Below are positions 49,137 through 57,102 of a stretch of 64,000 nt of DNA, in pieces. The translations under genes and the position numbers were made by a program. The stretch's first letter is position 1. The number at the start of each line of letters is the position of its first letter. The notes beneath the pieces are model-generated. The model did not search any database, was not told where the DNA came from, and saw only the letters and a program-made list of their open reading frames with translations. The DNA is from Streptomyces sp. NBC_01304 (GTDB taxonomy: Bacteria > Actinomycetota > Actinomycetes > Streptomycetales > Streptomycetaceae), in NCBI RefSeq assembly GCF_035975855.1, contig NZ_CP109055.1, positions 1,984,001-2,048,000 on the forward strand, in the 5' to 3' direction.

Positions 49137-49670
49137 CTACTTGGCGAGGGAGGCCACGCCGGCCTGCGCGAACTTCTCGTCCAGGTCGCCGCTCGGGGCG
49201 CCGGCCACGCCGATGCCCGCGATCGGGGCGTTCTTCACGGTGACGGGGGCGCCACCGGCGAGGAAGAGGGTGCCGGGGATGTCCTTCAGCGTCGGGGCCT
49301 TCTCGAGGTTCTTGACCAGCTGCGAGGTGGGGGCGTTCCAGGAGACGGCGGTGAAGGCCTTCTTCTGCGCGGCCTCGTAGGACTGCGGGCCGGCGCCGTC
49401 GCCGCGCAGCGTCAGGATGGTGTTGCCGTTGCGGTCCACGACGGCGACGGAGACACGCTGGTTCTCCTTCTTCGCGGCGTCGAGGGTGACCTGCGCGGCC
49501 TTGGTGGCGGCCTCGATGGTCAGGTGGGTGGACTGCATCGTGTTCTTGTTCTTGGCGTCCGCGGCCGGGGTGGCGGCGTTGGCCGAGACGGTGCCGAAGG
49601 TGCCGGCGGCGAGCGCGGCGGCGGCGACGGAACCGGTCAGGACACGGGTACGCAGGGAAAGCTTCTTCAT
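49137..49670 (-). CDS. hbpS: HbpS-like secreted heme-binding protein (GlcG/HbpS family)
   Basis: ATG 49670 gives 177 aa. A signal peptide (KLSLRTRVLTGSVAAAALAA, cleavage near ANA-ATPA) precedes the GlcG/HbpS domain: LTIEAATKAAQVTLDAAKKE, VSVAVVDRNGNTILTLRGDG, SYEAAQKKAFTAVSW, GAPVTVKNAPIAGIGVAGAP and DEKFAQAGVASL. The Streptomyces HbpS protein binds heme outside the cell and modulates the SenS sensor kinase. A SenS-like kinase gene starts 250 bp away in the opposite direction, which supports the assignment. The TLRGDGAGP block suits the family. Confidence 0.9.
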   Translation of the reverse strand: MKKLSLRTRVLTGSVAAAALAAGTFGTVSANAATPAADAKNKNTMQSTHLTIEAATKAAQVTLDAAKKENQRVSVAVVDRNGNTILTLRGDGAGPQSYEAAQKKAFTAVSWNAPTSQLVKNLEKAPTLKDIPGTLFLAGGAPVTVKNAPIAGIGVAGAPSGDLDEKFAQAGVASLAK

Positions 49671-49920
49671 GATCTTTGGCTCCTCAGGGTCAACCAGGTG
49701 GCTCGGGAAGCTCTGCTTGCTGCGTTCCCGCTCTGGTATCCATCGTGGCGGCGGAACCCGCCCCCACCGGTCGACCTGGAGGCTGCCGTCCGCGTGCCCG
49801 ACGGATGACGGCCCCGTCAACCGATCAGCTGATGCGAGGGTCATCCGCCCAGGTCACCATGGGTACGGCAGGACAAGTGGGACAAGGGCACACGGTGCGT
49901 GAAGACGGAAGAGGCAAGCG

Positions 49921-51246
49921 GTGCAGCTAGACAAGCGGTCGCCCGAGGAGCCGTCCCCGGCCGGGACGTCCCACGCGGAGCAGCCGTTCGCCGTCCCGGA
50001 CGCGCAGCCGTTCGCCGACCCGGACGCCCGCTGGCTCGCGGCCGTGATGCATGTGGCCTTCTTCGTGCTCCTCGGCTCGTCCCTGACCCGCTATCTGATG
50101 GTCCACCCCAAGGCGCCCGCCACCCCGTGGGTGCTGGTGCTCGCGGTCACGCTGGCGCTGCTCTACCTGCTCGGCCCGGTCATCGGCCCACGGGAGGACC
50201 CCACTCCGGACCGGACGGGCGCGGGCACGGCACACAAGGTCTGGCTGACCGCCGTGATCGGCATCTGGCTCACCCTGGCCTACCTCGCGCCGAGCTTCGG
50301 CTGGTGCGCGGTGCCGCTCTTCTACACCGGTCTGCGGACCCTGCGGTTGCGGGCCGCGGTCATTCTCGTCTTCCTGCTCACCACGTTCGTCGTGGCGGCG
50401 CAGATGAAACTGCGGCTGCGCTTCGGTTTCGACCCGAACCTGATCCTCGCGCCGTTGGCCGGCTCCGCCGTCGCCACCGCCGTGTTCACGTACTCCCAGC
50501 GCCAGACGGACCGGCTGCGGACCACTGTCGCCGATCTCGTACGCACCCGTCGTGAACTGGCCGCCACCGAGCGGCGCGAGGGCACGCTCGCCGAGCGGCA
50601 GCGCCTCTCCATGGAGATCCACGACACCCTCGCCCAGGGCCTGTCCAGCCAGCAGATGCTGCTGCAGGCAGCGAGCCGCCTCTGGAGCACGGACCCCGAG
50701 ACCGCCCTGCGCCATGTCCGCAGCGCCGAGTCCATCGCCGAGCACAACCTCGTCGAGGCCCGCCGCTTCGTGCACGATCTCGCCCCCGCCGACCTGGCCG
50801 AGGGCGGCGGCCTCACCGACGCGCTGCGCAGGCTCGCCGCGCGCGAGACGTCCGGCGCGCTCCAGGTCCGCTTCCGCCAGGACGGCGATCCGCTGACGCC
50901 GCTGCCCGACCGGGTCCAGTCCGCGCTGCTGAGGATCGCGCAGGGCGCCCTTGCGAACGTACGCGAGCACGCCGACGCCACCACGGCGGCCCTCACCCTC
51001 ACCCACCTCGACGACCAGGTGGTCCTGGACATCGCCGACGACGGCTGCGGCTTCGATGCCACCGGACAGCCCGGCGGCGTACGCGGGCACGGCCTGCCGG
51101 CGATGCGGGCGCGGGCGCAACAGCTCGGCGGCACGCTCACCGTCGAGACGGATCCGGGGCTCGGGACGGTCGTCTCCGCGGCGATTCCGCTCGCGGGGAC
51201 CGATGCCCAGGAGGACGGACCCGCTCCCCGCGTCGGCCCCGTCTGA
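49921..51246 (+). CDS. senS: SenS-like sensor histidine kinase
   Basis: GTG 49921 with AGAGG upstream gives 441 aa. Five or six membrane segments fill about 40-200 (AAVMHVAFFVLLGSSL, WVLVLAVTLALLYLLGPVIG, KVWLTAVIGIWLTLAYLAP, AAVILVFLLTTFVVAA, ILAPLAGSAVATAVFTYS). HisKA_3 follows with ERQRLSMEIHDTLAQGLSSQ, His in EIHDTLAQG, then ALANVREHADATTAALTL and ADDGCGFDATGQPGGVRGHG. The membrane plan and divergent HbpS gene point to SenS, the redox/heme-responsive kinase. Its partner SenR, a LuxR-type regulator, is not next to it: a GntR gene on the other strand follows. Confidence 0.85.
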   Translation: MQLDKRSPEEPSPAGTSHAEQPFAVPDAQPFADPDARWLAAVMHVAFFVLLGSSLTRYLMVHPKAPATPWVLVLAVTLALLYLLGPVIGPREDPTPDRTGAGTAHKVWLTAVIGIWLTLAYLAPSFGWCAVPLFYTGLRTLRLRAAVILVFLLTTFVVAAQMKLRLRFGFDPNLILAPLAGSAVATAVFTYSQRQTDRLRTTVADLVRTRRELAATERREGTLAERQRLSMEIHDTLAQGLSSQQMLLQAASRLWSTDPETALRHVRSAESIAEHNLVEARRFVHDLAPADLAEGGGLTDALRRLAARETSGALQVRFRQDGDPLTPLPDRVQSALLRIAQGALANVREHADATTAALTLTHLDDQVVLDIADDGCGFDATGQPGGVRGHGLPAMRARAQQLGGTLTVETDPGLGTVVSAAIPLAGTDAQEDGPAPRVGPV

Positions 51247-51261
51247 TCAGCTCCGTACGCG

Positions 51262-51936
51262 CTACTCCTCGGCCGTTTGCTCCTTGGCCGCCCGCAGATG
51301 CGCGGCGATCGCGCCGCGCCCCGTCTCCAGGTGCTGCATGACCAGTTCCTCGACGCGCTGCACGTCCCGCGCCGCGATCGAGTCGTAGAGCTCTTCGTGC
51401 TCCTTGGCGACGGCCAGCAGGTCGTCGTGCCGGCTGAGCAGCCAGCGCATCCGGCTGCGCAACGTGCGTTCCAGCTCGGTGAGCAGTTCGTTGGCGGCGA
51501 GCGAGGTCACCGTCTCGTGGAAGTCGGCGGCGGCGCGGCGCGCGCGTACGGCGTCGCCCTGCCGGGCCGCGTCCAGCTCCGCGTCGAGGTTGGCGCGGAG
51601 CTGTTCGAGCCCCGGGCGGGTGCAGCGCTGGGCCGCGAGGCGGAAGGTCAGGGTCTCCAGTGCGGAGCGCACTTCGTCCAGGTCCGACACGTCCGTGGGG
51701 CTGAACTCCCGCACGACGGCCCAGGTCCGCGGTCGCGGGGTCACCAGGCCCTCCGCCACGAGCGACTTGAGGGCTTCGCGCACGGGCAGCCGGCTCACGC
51801 CGAGATCGGCGGCGAGCTCACGCTCGACGAGCTTGCTCCCGGGTGGACGTACGCCGTCGAGGATGTCGTCCCGCAACTGCCGGGTGACCCGATCCGACTC
51901 GGGCTCGAAGCCTTCAGAACCTGCCATGCGGCTCAT
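51262..51936 (-). CDS. GntR/FCD-family regulator
   Basis: The 224 aa have a GntR winged helix (QLRDDILDGVRPPGSKLVER, ELAADLGVSRLPVREALKSL, about 18-75). The all-helical FCD effector domain has acidic and His residues in DLDEVRSALETLTFRLAAQR, DFHETVTSLAANELL and KEHEELYDSIAARD, which usually bind a metal and an organic acid. It is divergent from the ankyrin lipoprotein, with a TTGGTATACC-type site in the gap. Matching sites before the amidohydrolase and permease suggest it represses the whole 52-57 kb group. Confidence 0.93.
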   Translation of the reverse strand: MSRMAGSEGFEPESDRVTRQLRDDILDGVRPPGSKLVERELAADLGVSRLPVREALKSLVAEGLVTPRPRTWAVVREFSPTDVSDLDEVRSALETLTFRLAAQRCTRPGLEQLRANLDAELDAARQGDAVRARRAAADFHETVTSLAANELLTELERTLRSRMRWLLSRHDDLLAVAKEHEELYDSIAARDVQRVEELVMQHLETGRGAIAAHLRAAKEQTAEE

Positions 51937-51964
51937 TCTCTCACCAGGTCAGGGAGGAGCCTGT

Positions 51965-51976
51965 TTGGTATACCGA
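51965..51976. promoter_or_regulatory. GntR/FCD operator, site 1
   Basis: TTGGTATACCGA differs by one base from the perfect palindrome TTGGTATACCAA at 56891. It stands 28 bp before the GntR start in the gap to the ankyrin lipoprotein. GTATAC-centred palindromes are typical FCD-type GntR sites. A CCGA-ATA-TCGG dyad overlaps its right side. Confidence 0.65.
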
Positions 51977-52156
51977 ATATCGGATACTGGGGATCGGGCA
52001 TGCGGCGCATCAGCCGATCGGTCGACCCGGGAGTCCTCCGTACGCCGCCGGGCTCCAGCCGGTTCAGCGACGGCCGCGCCCGCGAAGCGCTCCGAGCATG
52101 GACTGAACGGGCCCTCATCGGCCGCCGGCTCCCCCACGACCACGAAAGAGGACCCC

Positions 52157-52936
52157 ATGGCTTCGTCGCGCAGGATCACCCTTCTCATCGCCTCGCTCGC
52201 CGGGGCGGCCGTGCTCGCGACCGCGTGCAGCGCGCAGTCCGACGCCGCGCCCACGGCCGAGCGGACGCCCGCAGCAGCCCAGTCCTCATCCGGATCTGCG
52301 TCAGCCACGGCCAAGGGAGAGGTGAAGCGCCAGGAATCCGACCCCGCCGCGAGCCGGGACCTCCTCACCGCCGCGCGCGACGGAAAGCCCGATGCCGTAC
52401 GCGATGCCATCGCGCGCGGCGCCGACCTCGAAACCCGCGACGCCGACCGCCGCACACCGCTGCTCCTCGCCGCCACCGGCGACCACGACGTGGCCGCCCG
52501 GCTGCTCGTCGAGGCGGGCGCCGACCCGGACGCGGTCGACGCGCAGCGCGATACTCCCTGGCTGGTCACCGGCGTGACCGGCAGCGCCAAGATGGCCCGG
52601 GTGCTGGCCGCGGCGGACCCGGACTACACCCTGGTCAACCGGTACGGCGGCACGTCCCTGATCCCGGCCGGCGAGCACGGTCACGTCGACTACATCCGCG
52701 AGGTCACCACCAACCCGGACATCGACGTCGACATCAACCACATCAACGACCTCGGCTGGACCGCCCTGTTGGAGGCAGTGATCCTCGGCGACGGCGGCAA
52801 GGACCACCAGGAGTCCGTGAAGCTTCTGCTGGCCGGGGGCGCCGACCGTTCCCTCGAGGACAAGTCCGGGAAGACGGCGCTGCAGCATGCCGAGGAGAAG
52901 GGCCAGGACGAGATCGCCCGGCTGCTGCGCGGCTAG
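52157..52936 (+). CDS. Ankyrin-repeat lipoprotein
   Basis: ATG 52157 follows AAAGAGGA by five bases; the protein has 259 aa. The signal is ITLLIASLAGAAVLATACSA, with Cys near residue 24 as the lipid site. A Ser/Ala/Thr-rich spacer leads to about five ankyrin repeats: LLTAARDGKPDAVRDAIARG, TPLLLAATGDHDVAARLLVE, TPWLVTGVTGSAKMARVLAA, GGTSLIPAGEHGHVDYIREV and GWTALLEAVILGDGGKDHQE. It should sit on the outer membrane face and bind a protein partner. It is a paralogue of the cytosolic ankyrin protein at 48451-49044. GntR sites flank it on both sides. Confidence 0.9.
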   Translation: MASSRRITLLIASLAGAAVLATACSAQSDAAPTAERTPAAAQSSSGSASATAKGEVKRQESDPAASRDLLTAARDGKPDAVRDAIARGADLETRDADRRTPLLLAATGDHDVAARLLVEAGADPDAVDAQRDTPWLVTGVTGSAKMARVLAAADPDYTLVNRYGGTSLIPAGEHGHVDYIREVTTNPDIDVDINHINDLGWTALLEAVILGDGGKDHQESVKLLLAGGADRSLEDKSGKTALQHAEEKGQDEIARLLRG

Positions 52937-52962
52937 GCCCCCTCCACCGCCCCTGCCGCTAT

Positions 52963-52974
52963 CTGGTATTCCAA
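52963..52974. promoter_or_regulatory. GntR/FCD operator, site 2
   Basis: CTGGTATTCCAA matches the TTGGTATACCAA palindrome at 10 of 12 positions. It lies 27 bp after the ankyrin gene stop and 66 bp before the amidohydrolase start, where that gene's promoter is expected. Confidence 0.55.
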
Positions 52975-53039
52975 ATGCTACGGTCTGGACGCCGACTCCG
53001 ACGCCGGCCCCGCCCGGCCGGCGACCTCAGGAGGATCCC

Positions 53040-54512
53040 TTGCGTACTCGTTGGCGCGCCGCCCATGTGCTCGCCCACCAGGGCGGACGCCACGTGCTGC
53101 TGCGCGACGGCGAGGTGGTCTGGGAAGACGACACCCTCATCCATGTCGGCCGCGGCTGGACCGGTCCCCTCGACCACGATGTCGATCTGGGCGACTGCCT
53201 GGTGACACCGGGGCTCATCGATCTCGACGCCCTGGCCGACATCGACCACCTCGTCCTCGACTCCTGGGCCTCGCCCGAACTCGCCCCGGGGCACCAGTGG
53301 TCGTACGAGTACGCCGCACGCAGCCGCGACGTGTTCACCCCGGACGAGCGCTCGGTGATCCGTACGTACGCACTCGTCCAGCTCGCCCTGCACGGCATCA
53401 CCACCTACATGCCGATCGCCTCCGAGGTGCACAGCGCGTGGGCCGAGACGTACGACGAGCTCGTCGCCATGGCCGACACCTCGCGACGGCTCGGCCTGCG
53501 CGGCTACTTGGGGCCGAGCTACCGCTCCGGCGTGAACGTCGTCCACCCCGACGGCCGGCGCGACATCGCGTTCGACGAGGAGCGGGGGCGGGCCGGGCTG
53601 CGGGACGCCGAGCGGTTCCTCGACCACGTCGAGCAGTTGGCCGACCCGCTCGTACGCGGCGCGCTCCTGCCCTGCCGCATCGAGACGCTCACCCCCCAAC
53701 TCCTGGACGCCACAGCCGAGTTGGCCCTGAGCCGGGACGTCCCGGTCCGCCTGCACTGCCTGCAGGGCATGACGGAACGCGCACTCGTGCGACGCATCCA
53801 CGACTGCACGCCACTCGAACTCCTCACCCGCAGCGGCCTGTTGGAGACCCGGCTGCTCGTGCCGCACGGCATCGTCATCGACCGCCACCCGTCCGTGCAG
53901 GGCGAGGACCGCGGCGACCTGGCCGTCCTCGTCGACGCCGGGGTGTCCGTCGTGCACTGCCCGCAGACCTCACTGCGCTACGGGGACGTGCTGCACTCCT
54001 TCGGCACGTACCGCGACGCCGGGCTCAATCTGTGCCTGGGCACCGACTCGTTCCCGCCTGACCTGATCCGGGGCATGGACCTCGGGGTGCACCTCGCCAA
54101 GGTGGTCGACGGGCGGGCGGATGCCGCGCCCGCCGAGGCGTATGTCGAGGCCGCCACGCTCGGCGGGGCCCGGGCCCTGGGCCGCGACGATCTCGGCCGC
54201 CTTGCGCCGGGCGCCCGCGCCGACCTCGTCGCGTTCCGGCTCGACGACTTCCGTGACGGCGTGCTCGACGACCCCGTACGGACGCTGCTCCTCAACGGCA
54301 GTGCCCGCAACGCCACTTGCTCCGTGGTGAACGGCCGGCCGGTCCTCGTCGACGGCCGGCTGCCCGGAGTCGACACCGACGAGCTGGGCCGCCGCGCGCA
54401 GGCCCTGTTCGACAAGATGCGCGCGGCCTACGGCGAGCGGGACGTACACGGCCGCGGAGCCGACGTACTCTTCCCGCCCACCTTCCCGGACTTCGAGGAG
54501 CCGGACCGGTGA
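53040..54512 (+). CDS. Amidohydrolase-superfamily enzyme (chlorohydrolase/deaminase-like)
   Basis: TTG at 53040 is the start: AGGAGG stands five bases before it and the domain begins at once (490 aa). The fold markers are GDCLVTPGLIDLDALADIDH, VPVRLHCLQG (His), LLVPHGIVID (His), VVHCPQTSLRYG, LCLGTDSFPPDLIRGMDL (Asp) and LAPGARADLVAFRLDD near the end. The usual HxH metal pair after TPGLI is replaced by DLDALAD. This matches a subgroup annotated as chlorohydrolase-like, which may use one metal or none. It probably hydrolyses a cyclic amide or amine. It converges on the racemase-like gene. Confidence 0.85.
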   Translation: MRTRWRAAHVLAHQGGRHVLLRDGEVVWEDDTLIHVGRGWTGPLDHDVDLGDCLVTPGLIDLDALADIDHLVLDSWASPELAPGHQWSYEYAARSRDVFTPDERSVIRTYALVQLALHGITTYMPIASEVHSAWAETYDELVAMADTSRRLGLRGYLGPSYRSGVNVVHPDGRRDIAFDEERGRAGLRDAERFLDHVEQLADPLVRGALLPCRIETLTPQLLDATAELALSRDVPVRLHCLQGMTERALVRRIHDCTPLELLTRSGLLETRLLVPHGIVIDRHPSVQGEDRGDLAVLVDAGVSVVHCPQTSLRYGDVLHSFGTYRDAGLNLCLGTDSFPPDLIRGMDLGVHLAKVVDGRADAAPAEAYVEAATLGGARALGRDDLGRLAPGARADLVAFRLDDFRDGVLDDPVRTLLLNGSARNATCSVVNGRPVLVDGRLPGVDTDELGRRAQALFDKMRAAYGERDVHGRGADVLFPPTFPDFEEPDR

Positions 54513-54536
54513 GCCGGTAGTCAGGCCCCCGGTAGC

Positions 54537-55262
54537 TCAGACCCAGCGCGGCGGCCAGTTCTTCACGGTCTTGGGCCGCGGCGCCGCGTACGTACGCACC
54601 TTGGACGTGGACAGACCGAGGCGTACGAGGGATTCGGCGATGGTCACCGCCGCCGCGACGCCGTCGACCACCGGTACGCCGGTGCGCTCGGTCACGCGCT
54701 CCGCGAGGCCCGCCATGCCGCCGCAGCCGAGGCAGATGACTTCGGCCTTGTCGTCCTCGACGGCGCGGGCCGCCTGCTCGACGATGGCCTTCACGGCGGC
54801 TTCCGCGTCCTCCTCCAGGGCGAGTACGGGCAGACCGCTGGCCCGGACCGAGGCGCAGCGGTCGAGCAGTCCCGCGAGCCGGAGCCTGTCCTCGATGAGC
54901 GGCACGGTCCGGTCGAGCGTGGTGACGACGGAGTAGCGGTGGCCGAGGAACTGCGCGGTGCTGGCCGCGGCCTCGGTGATGTCGACGACGGGCACGTCGA
55001 GCAGTTCTTGCAGCCCCTCCCGCCCGTGCTCGCCGTATCCGGCCTGGATGACGGCGTCGAAGGGCTGCGGGTAGGCGCGTACCGCCTCCATCACGGAGAC
55101 CGCCGCGAGGTAGCTCTCGTAATTGCCCTCCACGGACTCGGCGCCAAACTCCGGTGTGAGCGGCACGATTTCGGTGCCCGGCGACGCGGCCTCGGCGGCC
55201 TGGATCCCGATGCTCTCGGTGATCGAGGTGGTGGTGTTGACGTTGACTACGAGGATGCGCAT
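54537..55262 (-). CDS. Asp/Glu/hydantoin racemase-fold protein with one catalytic Cys
   Basis: ATG 55262 gives 241 aa: MRILVVNVNTTTSITESIG, PQPFDAVIQAGYGEHGREGL, PVVDITEAAASTAQFLGHRY, EVICLGCGGMAGLAERVTER and VPVVDGVAAAVTIAESLVRL. These define the hydantoin racemase family. The second catalytic Cys is present (LGCGGMAG). The first, normally in an ACFxDxG-type motif, is replaced by QAGYGEHG. Single-Cys members of this fold include arylmalonate decarboxylase, so true racemase activity is doubtful. It follows the NCS1 permease gene by 98 bp on the same strand, so it is probably in that operon. Confidence 0.88.
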   Translation of the reverse strand: MRILVVNVNTTTSITESIGIQAAEAASPGTEIVPLTPEFGAESVEGNYESYLAAVSVMEAVRAYPQPFDAVIQAGYGEHGREGLQELLDVPVVDITEAAASTAQFLGHRYSVVTTLDRTVPLIEDRLRLAGLLDRCASVRASGLPVLALEEDAEAAVKAIVEQAARAVEDDKAEVICLGCGGMAGLAERVTERTGVPVVDGVAAAVTIAESLVRLGLSTSKVRTYAAPRPKTVKNWPPRWV

Positions 55263-55360
55263 GGGTGGGCTTTCTGTGCGGGTGGAGCCGGAGGATCTCG
55301 TGGAGGGATACGGGCGTTGGTCGCTCCCCTTGTGGCCGGGGCCGACCGTGCCCGGCGCTG

Positions 55361-56866
55361 TCAGTGGGCGGCGCTGCTGGAGGCGTCGACCGCGATGGCC
55401 GCGCCGTCGACGTCCCGGGCCGGCCGGCTGCGGTCCGCGAAGGCCAGGTAGAGGAGGGCGGCGAGGATCGCGCCGATGAACCACGAGAAGCCGGAGACGG
55501 ACTCGAAGGCGGGGACCAGGGCGACGACCACGGCGACGGCCGCTGCCGGGACGAGGGCGCCGATCGCCCGCACGTGCCAGCCACCCCGGTACTGGTAGTC
55601 ACCATCCGCGTCTTCGGTGTAGAGGTCCGGCACGTTCACGCGGGTCCGGCGGATCAGCCAGTAGTCCGTCATCACGATGCCGAAGACCGGGCCGAGCAGG
55701 GCGCCGAGTCCGCCCAGGAAGTAGTTGACGACGGTCGGGCTGTTGTAGAGGTTCCAGGGCAGGATGATCAGTCCGATGACGGCGCTGACGAGCCCGGCGC
55801 TGCGGAACGTGAGCTTGCGCGGGAACAGGTTGACCAGGGCGTAGATGGGCGCGACGAAGTTCGCGAGCAGGTTGACCGCGATGGTGAGGGTGATGAAGGC
55901 GAGCGACGCGGCCACCATCAGGAAGGTGTTGGGGATCGTCCGGACGATGTCTTCCGGACCCGTGATGACTTCGCCGTTCAGCTTGAACTGGGCACCGCTG
56001 AGCACGACCGCGATGCCCGCGAAGAACAGCATGTTGACGGGGATGCCGATGAGGTTGCCGCGGACGATCGCGCCGCGGCTCTTCGCGGAGCGCGTGAAGT
56101 CGCAGAAGTTGAGCACGAAGGTGCCGTAGATGACGACCCAGAGCGCGGCGCTGCGCAGGATCTCGCCCCACGCGGCGAGACCGGTCGGGGCGTCACCGGT
56201 CGACAGGGCGATGGAGCCGTCCGCCCGGACGAACATCCAGATCGCCAGCGCACACATGGTGATCAGGATCGTCGGCGCCGCGAACGCCATGTACTTGCGG
56301 ATGAGGTCCATGCCGAAGCTGACGATGAGGACCTGGACCGCCCACAGCACGAGGAAGCTGATCCAGCCGAGCACGGACAGCCCCAGGACCGAGGTCTCGT
56401 CGAGGGAGGCGAGCCCGGGGAACAGGACCTTGACGAGGGCGTTCAGGACGGACGCGGCGAGATAGGTCTGTATCCCAAACCAGGCGATGGCCACGGCACC
56501 GCGCACCATGGCCGGGATCTGCGCCCCCTTGATCCCGAAGGCGATACGACTCATCACGGGGAACGGAACACCCGTTTTGTGCCCCATGTACCCCGAGAGA
56601 TTCAGCAGCACGAGCAGCAGACCCGAGGCGACCGCGAAGGCGATCAGGATGTGCCACACGCTCATCCCGAGCGCGAACAGCCCTACGGCGAAGGCGTAGT
56701 TGCCGAGGCTGTGCACGTCATTGCCCCAGAGCGTGAACACGTTGTACGCACCCCAGCGGCGCCCTTCCTTCTTGGTGGGGGCGAGGTCGGGGCTGTAGAG
56801 GCCGGGGCTGGTGCGGGGCGGCCCGTCGACCGTGACCGTCGCCGGCCTGTCGTAGACGGCATCCAT
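55361..56866 (-). CDS. NCS1-family nucleobase/hydantoin permease
   Basis: The 501 aa have about twelve hydrophobic segments and family motifs: YSPDLAPTKKEGRRWGAYNV, FTLWGNDVHSLGNYAFAVGL, NLSGYMGHKTGVPFPVMSRI, FGIKGAQIPAMVRGAVAIAW, FGIQTYLAA and NFCDFTRSAKSRGAIVRGNL. NCS1 proteins import nucleobases, allantoin or hydantoins with a cation. The WGNDVHSLGNY and WFGIQTYLAA blocks match the allantoin/hydantoin side of the family. A perfect GntR-type palindrome stands 24 bp before the start. It shares an operon with the racemase-fold gene. Confidence 0.95.
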   Translation of the reverse strand: MDAVYDRPATVTVDGPPRTSPGLYSPDLAPTKKEGRRWGAYNVFTLWGNDVHSLGNYAFAVGLFALGMSVWHILIAFAVASGLLLVLLNLSGYMGHKTGVPFPVMSRIAFGIKGAQIPAMVRGAVAIAWFGIQTYLAASVLNALVKVLFPGLASLDETSVLGLSVLGWISFLVLWAVQVLIVSFGMDLIRKYMAFAAPTILITMCALAIWMFVRADGSIALSTGDAPTGLAAWGEILRSAALWVVIYGTFVLNFCDFTRSAKSRGAIVRGNLIGIPVNMLFFAGIAVVLSGAQFKLNGEVITGPEDIVRTIPNTFLMVAASLAFITLTIAVNLLANFVAPIYALVNLFPRKLTFRSAGLVSAVIGLIILPWNLYNSPTVVNYFLGGLGALLGPVFGIVMTDYWLIRRTRVNVPDLYTEDADGDYQYRGGWHVRAIGALVPAAAVAVVVALVPAFESVSGFSWFIGAILAALLYLAFADRSRPARDVDGAAIAVDASSSAAH

Positions 56867-56890
56867 GACACACTCCTACTCGCTCGCCTT

Positions 56891-56902
56891 TTGGTATACC
56901 AA
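56891..56902. promoter_or_regulatory. GntR/FCD operator, site 3 (perfect palindrome)
   Basis: TTGGTATACCAA is a perfect 12-bp palindrome 24 bp upstream of the permease start codon, where a repressor would block the promoter. It is the best copy of the three sites found. Confidence 0.75.
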
Positions 56903-56977
56903 TTTGGGGATGGGCGCGAGACTATGGCTGGGGGCAGGGGTGGTCAATAGGTGGCGGCCACAGAAGTGGAACTTTGA

Positions 56978-57033
56978 CCTCCGGAAAACCGGAGGCGGGC
57001 ACGAAGTAGGGGCCATCCGAAGACGGCCCCTAC
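56978..57033. terminator. Two hairpins between the permease and the LuxR-type regulator
   Basis: CCTCCGG-AAAA-CCGGAGG (56978-56995) and GTAGGGGCC/GGCCCCTAC (57006-57014 with 57025-57033) are perfect stems. They follow the stop of the minus-strand regulator at 57103 and precede the permease operator. They probably end the regulator transcript. No long T run is present. Confidence 0.6.
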
Positions 57034-57047
57034 CTGCAGGAGTTTCA

Positions 57048-57089
57048 GGAGTCTGAAGTCAGAAGTCTGAAGTCAGGAGTCTGAAGTCA
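57048..57089. repeat. Three tandem 14-bp repeats (GGAGTCTGAAGTCA)
   Basis: Units at 57048, 57062 and 57076 differ at one base. They lie just beyond the regulator stop, next to the hairpins above. No function can be assigned. The array may vary in copy number. Confidence 0.8.
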
Positions 57090-57102
57090 GACCCTGGGTC
57101 CC

